Assembly: GCF_023343835.1 (NCBI RefSeq)
Contig: NC_064444.1
Coordinates: 9,911,219 to 9,975,218 of the forward strand
Direction of reading: 5' to 3'
From: Lagopus muta
Lineage: Eukaryota; Chordata; Aves; Galliformes; Phasianidae
Length of the DNA stretch: 64,000 nucleotides
Part shown: piece by piece, positions 59,411 through 64,000 of the stretch
Layout of the letters: every line of letters starts with the position of its first letter
Position numbering within the stretch: position 1 is the stretch's first letter
Notes under the pieces: generated by a model
Told to the model about the DNA's origin: nothing
The model's database searches: none
The model's input: the letters and a program-made list of their open reading frames with translations, nothing else
Translations under genes and position numbers: made by a program

Positions 59411-60440
59411 GGTCCCGCCGTCCGGGCGCCTCCGCCGCGGTTACCCGGCCTCGGGAGAGAGGAGCTGCCCAGCGCAGCCGCTACCAGCACGCATGGCGGG
59501 AGGCAGCCCCGGGTCGCGCCCGCCCCGCAGCCCCTCAGGCGGCGCCGGCCGCTCCGGGCTCGCGGGGCGCGGGCAGCATCGCTTCCCCTGCTACCGCCGG
59601 CGGGCAGCACGACCGAGGCGAGCCATCCCGCAGAGCGCCGGGCGTCCGCCTATCGGGCCCCGTACTTTGACGAGTGCCAAACACGGGGCGAAAACAAACC
59701 CAAAAGCTAAAGCGCCGGCTCTGGAGAACGGCGGCTCCCCCCGCCCGCCGTCTGCACGAACCCGATCCGGCTGAGCCGGGTCCACCGCGATCACATGGCG
59801 CCGAGCGGGGAGCGCCCGCGGCCTCCGGGCGCGGCCAGGGCCGGCCCTATAAGCCCTCGCAGGCTCCGCCCCTGCAGGCTCCGACCCCCGGCGGCCGCCC
59901 GCTTCCTCGTTCGCTTCCCGCCGCTGCCCGGCCATTGGCTTCGTGCGGCGCCGCGCCGGCCCGCCCTGGTTCCCGGTAGGGCTCGGCCGAGGCGCGGGGC
60001 GGTTAGGGGGGGCGGCGTTGGCGGGGCGAGGGCGCTCTCTCACTCCTCCTTTCCCTCTTCCTCCCGCAGCCCGCTGGTCTCTTTCCGCGGGGCCGGTCCC
60101 AGCGGTGCCCTCCCGTCCCCTCCTCAGCCGGAACGGCTGTGTCGCTGCCTGTGAGCCGCGCTGCGAGAGGGGAGGTGCCGGCCGCGGCCTGTTCCCGGGC
60201 TGGGGCTGACGCGGAGCCGGTGGGGCCTTGGGGCGGCCCTGCTGGGGTTGCGGCGCTGCGCTCCCCGCGCCGTGCTCCCCGCCGCGTTGGCAACTCTGGC
60301 TCTGGCGGCGTCCGGCCCGTGGCGCGGGGCTGCTGGTGCCCGCGGTCCCGCTGCCACCCGCGGTAGACCCGCTGCCCGCGCTACGCAGCGTCGGGAGCGC
60401 TTAATGCACTGCTGAACTTTTTCTCACCCCGGTACGTGCA
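59411..60440. promoter_or_regulatory. CpG island, probable bidirectional RGS9BP/ANKRD27 promoter
   Basis: About 1 kb of very GC-rich, CpG-dense sequence between the RGS9BP start (leftward) and the expected ANKRD27 start (rightward). A CCAAT box in reverse (CCATTGG, 59931-59937) and GC boxes near 59,996-60,020 are visible. Open frames on all strands here result from base composition. Confidence 0.65.
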
Positions 60441-63400
60441 TTATTTATATCAGAGGAGTGCACTCTGGTTCCTACCGGGCTCTGTGATGCGCGCTTTCTG
60501 TATATCAGTGTCACAGACGCTTCAGCTTGTTTCTCGGGGGCAAGAATTTGCATGTTTTTACTCTGTGGATTATTGAAGAAGGCCCCTAGGAAGTGTGAGT
60601 ATGGGGCCCAAAATGTCTAAGGATAGTTGAAATCAAGTAATCATGCATCAGAAGGTGTAGCAAACAACAAGCTTTTTACTATAAAAAATGATACTTTAGT
60701 GGCTGCCCTTGTGTATGTTCTGAAATATGGTGTAGTTAGTGATGAGCTGTAGGCTATGTTTGTACACATGCCTGTGTCTTCCAGAAGAACAGATAACACT
60801 GACGCTGAGTGCTGCGTAGCAGGCTGTGCTTGCTGTCTCTTAACACATGTTTCACCATGGCAGGCTTCTGGAGAACTTGCTTGTCATGCCACACACCGCT
60901 ACATATGCCTTTATGCTCCTGGACAACTGTATGATTTGATGTTGCTACAGTAATTTATGAGAAGTGAAAACATCCTTCAAAAGGGGGGTTGTGACCCTGT
61001 CCCTTGTATGTGGCTGCATTCTGCGCCATGGGCAAGATAAGGTGCTGGCCTGGGCAGGCTCTGGGCAGGCCAGGTTCTGGGAGGTGTGTTGAGGCTGTGT
61101 TCCTTTTCTATTATTCAGTTACATGGGGAGTTTGATCCTGTGCTCCCCTGACTGCTTTTTGTTCTGCTTTTCTGTTGGACCAGGCCACAAGTTGCGTGTG
61201 GCTACTGCTGCACCCATGTGCACCTGTGGAAGAAACCAGCTGCCAAGTCCTGCAGCAGGCTGTGGGGTCATTGTGGGGCTACTGGGTAACTCCCTGCCAG
61301 TGGCAGGCAAGATGTGAATGAACGTCTGTTCCTTGCTGGAATGAAGAAGCACAAGATGCTTTTGACCTTGTATATGAAGTTTTGTAACTGTTTAAGTATT
61401 GTCATGTGGTAGAAGGATTAGCTCTAGGTTTCAATCTGGAGTCCTGTGTGACTTAAGCTTAATCCTAAATTACACATCCATGTGGGCAGCAGCTGCACTG
61501 CTGCACCTTACTGAGGCTGCTATTCCTTGTGGCAAGTCAGGATCAGTTTCTCTGAAATCCAGGCATAGCTGAGAAGGGGAAGGGATGTTGGTTTAGGAGC
61601 ATGTGACTGCATAAATCTGAAGGTGGCAGCAGTTACAATCTGTAAAAAAAACAAACAAAACTTCTCTAGATATATCATGTGTGAAGAAAGGCTGCTCTGC
61701 AGAACAGCTCTAAATTAAGTTCAGTTGTGTTGCAGTTATCCTATTCAAGTAGATTCTGAAAACTCTTAAAATTTGGCTGTAGCTTATCAGACATGATGCT
61801 GTTAAATCCAAGTCATGATAATGCTTTCAAAGAAGATTCTGACTAGCTGAAACTTTATCCAAAAACTTTATCCAAAAAAAGCCGAACCCTGAAATTACAA
61901 GGGAGTTAGTATGTAATGTAATGAGTGCCAGCAGAAATGTATTTGCTGGTTCTGTAGAAAGGCTTCCTTCCAACAGGTGTTTATGATAGTGTTCTTCATG
62001 TTGCAGTACTTTGAAACAGCAGATACTCTGCTGCTTCTTGAGCATTAGTGCTTGTTAAGTCCTGTATCATTTTAATAGACTTAAGTGGTATTTTAGGTAA
62101 ATACAAATCTGTTTTGTTTGAATGGTTGGTAAATCTTGCCTCATGGCTTCGCCTCTGGGATGACCTCATACTCTGAGTTCAGGCATCCGAATGCTGTGAC
62201 CTGAGATGGTTGAAAACCACTGAGATGAGGACAGAACATAAGGACTGGATGCAGTGTGAACAAAACTGGTTGAGTGTCTGATAACTCAGTGTAGCTTTGT
62301 ATAGATAACTCCTGGCTTGCGTTTTGTGAACGTTTTGTTGTAAAGTGTTTTGAAATGTTGATCCAGAGCGAGAATTTTCATTTTCACATCATTTCCACAA
62401 AGATGATCATGGGGCTGGAGCACCTCCCCTACAAAGACAGGCTGAAGGAGCTGGGCTTGTTTGGCCTGGAGAAAAGAAGGCTGTGGGGTGACCTTTCAGT
62501 ATCTAAAGGGAGCCTATCAACAAGAGGGGAATCAACTCTTTGAAAGGGTAGATAACAGCAGCACAAGGGGAAATGGTTTTAAGTTGAGGGAGGGAAGATT
62601 TAGGTTGAATGTCAAGTGGAAGTTCCTTACTGAGAGAGTGGTGAGGTGCTGGAACAGGCTGCCCAGAGAGGTTGTGGATGCCTCGTCCCTGGAGGTGTTC
62701 AAGGCCAGATTGCATGGGGCCCTGGGCAACCTGGTCTAGTATTGAATGTGGAGCTTGGTGGCCCTGCGTATGGCAGGGGGTTGGAGATTCACTGATCCTT
62801 GAGGTCCTTTCCAACCCAGGCCATTCTGTGACTTCTATCGTGGAGGATCATTGGTCTGATAAGTTTATTGTGGACTTGTTGTTGCATGGCTTTCAGTTAC
62901 CTTGGGCCAATGTATGATGCCCAATGTGGTATTAAAGGCCAGCAGTGCTTATAATTGTTTGCTGTTCTAGTTGGAAGGACTTCTCCTGTGCAAGTGCTCC
63001 CGCCTTCCTTCCTCTCTGCTCCTCAAAAGGGATATCTAATGTAATTCAGCAGTGCTTCCCATAACTAGATAATCTAGTAATGGGCGGATGTTTAAGCTCT
63101 TAGCATCAATGAGACAAAGCTAGTCTTGGCCTGCAGCAACTTGGTTTTTCCTACTGAGATATGCAGAAAGCAGATGTGGTCTGCTATGAACATGAGTGGT
63201 CTGTGACTCTATAATCGGGACACAGTGTTTATGCATCCATTTTAGTGTTTGAGCCCAATGCATAAACTAAGGATTCTACCACTGCTTTGTCTCTGTGAGT
63301 GAAGGATCACCATAATTGGCTTAAGAAAACAACTTTTATCCTTGTACTTCAGCACCTTAGTTTTGGTGTGTTTTTGTGTGGTCAGTCCGCTGTGAATTCA

Positions 63401-64000
63401 TATGCTGATACCTCTGCAAGACTGCAGAGGTGACCTTATGTAAATGCATTGAGCAGATGGTGAGGACTTTGTCCATTCTGTTAATGTTTGATCTCTTTAA
63501 TCTTTTCTACTGATCAGCCTTTTCTGCTCTCTTCCTTCACTGTTTGCTTGTAACTTGCTCAGGATTCCCAATTTGAGATTTGAGTGCAGTCTTAGTAATG
63601 GTAAGCTAGAGAACAAACGCAGGTGAGGAATTTGCAGCTACTCAGTATATTTTTAAATCTGCAAGGGTTGGGAATCCATACTCTCTTGGGTTGTTTGGAA
63701 TGCAGCTTGTTGTAAGTACCTGGCTAATGCCAAGAGCACTGATCTCTGAAGTCAGGGGAGGTGACTGGGTGAGAACAGACAGCATCCTGTTCATAGAGTG
63801 CTGATCAGGTGGCTGGTGGGGGTCAGGCCTCAAGTCTGGGGGAAATGTGAATGTTTTAGCATCAAACTATAATATGAATGCACTTAAATTAGAAAGGTTG
63901 AATGTTCTTTTTAAGAATGAGCTCTGGTTTGGAGTTTTTTGGGGGGCTCATAATGGAAAGCAGTGTGAGGGATGAGCAGAACACACTTACATGGCACTGC
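59950..64000 (+). other. ANKRD27: Probable 5' end of ANKRD27 (non-coding exon 1 and start of intron 1)
   Basis: Placed by synteny only. In mammals ANKRD27 (VARP, a Rab21 exchange factor and Rab32/38 effector with ankyrin repeats) lies head-to-head with RGS9BP. No segment encoding its N-terminus ([20 protein letters not shown] in human) was found to 64,000, so the coding start should lie beyond the window. A donor-like G|GTACGT near 60,431 could end exon 1. Exon borders are unknown. Confidence 0.4.
62394..62830 (+). mobile_element. CR1 LINE 3' fragment
   Basis: 5'-truncated CR1 in + orientation: GGGGCTGGAGCACCTCCCCT near 62,411, GCCTGGAGAAAAGAAGGCTG near 62,465, GGAACAGGCTGCCCAGAGAG near 62,652 and the 3' end TCCTTTCCAACCCAGGCCAT with ATTCTGTGA at 62,823. 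It is less diverged than the copy at 2.5 kb, so probably younger. It lies in the presumed ANKRD27 intron 1. Confidence 0.95.

Noticed and set aside
59391-60366. Several 60-150 codon frames on both strands in the CpG island
   Set aside because: Composition-driven; Pro/Arg/Ala-rich, mutually overlapping, no recognised domain.

Overview
The window looks like a bird chromosome. It carries three CR1 LINE fragments with the usual avian CR1 3' end, a degenerate avian endogenous-retrovirus LTR, compact introns with GT..AG borders and GC-rich CpG-island promoters. Four protein-coding genes can be read with complete coding sequences, and the 5' end of a fifth is inferred. The order is SLC7A9 (+), TDRD12 (-), NUDT19 (-), RGS9BP (-), then probably the start of ANKRD27 (+). 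This is the same block, inverted, as human 19q13.11 (ANKRD27-RGS9BP-NUDT19-TDRD12-SLC7A9). From memory, that block maps to chromosome 11 in chicken. A galliform or similar bird is the best guess; the species cannot be fixed from sequence alone.

Layout. 1-5.5 kb: no recognised gene, one CR1 fragment. 5.5-16.6 kb: SLC7A9, 12 coding exons, 493 residues, the b0,+ cystine/dibasic amino acid transporter. 16.6-19.3 kb: the gap between two converging 3' ends. 19.3-44.2 kb: TDRD12, 28 coding exons, 1,180 residues, with Tudor, degenerate DEAD-helicase, CCCH zinc-finger, Tudor and CS domains. Its introns hold a solo-type LTR, an inverted pair of related repeats and several long homopolymers. 44.3-46.2 kb: a short spacer. 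46.3-49.8 kb: NUDT19, 3 coding exons, 378 residues, peroxisomal CoA diphosphatase, with a CR1 fragment in its likely 3' UTR. 49.9-58.6 kb: about 8.7 kb with no recognised gene, but with a 45-bp exact direct repeat and a palindromic cluster. 58.7-59.4 kb: RGS9BP, one exon, 237 residues. 59.4-60.4 kb: a CpG island that probably drives RGS9BP leftward and ANKRD27 rightward. 60.4-64 kb: probably ANKRD27 intron 1, with a CR1 fragment.

The genes are not a functional operon. They are unrelated housekeeping or tissue-specific genes (kidney and gut transport, germline piRNA pathway, peroxisome CoA turnover, photoreceptor G-protein shut-off, endosomal traffic) held in an old syntenic block. All exon models were built by hand from reading frame, splice-site consensus and remembered human proteins. 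Every coding exon agrees in phase with its neighbours and no internal stop is needed. I did not find a convincing undescribed system. The most unusual signals are the short exact direct repeats, the inverted repeat pair inside a TDRD12 intron, and an isolated well-formed micro-exon candidate between SLC7A9 and TDRD12.
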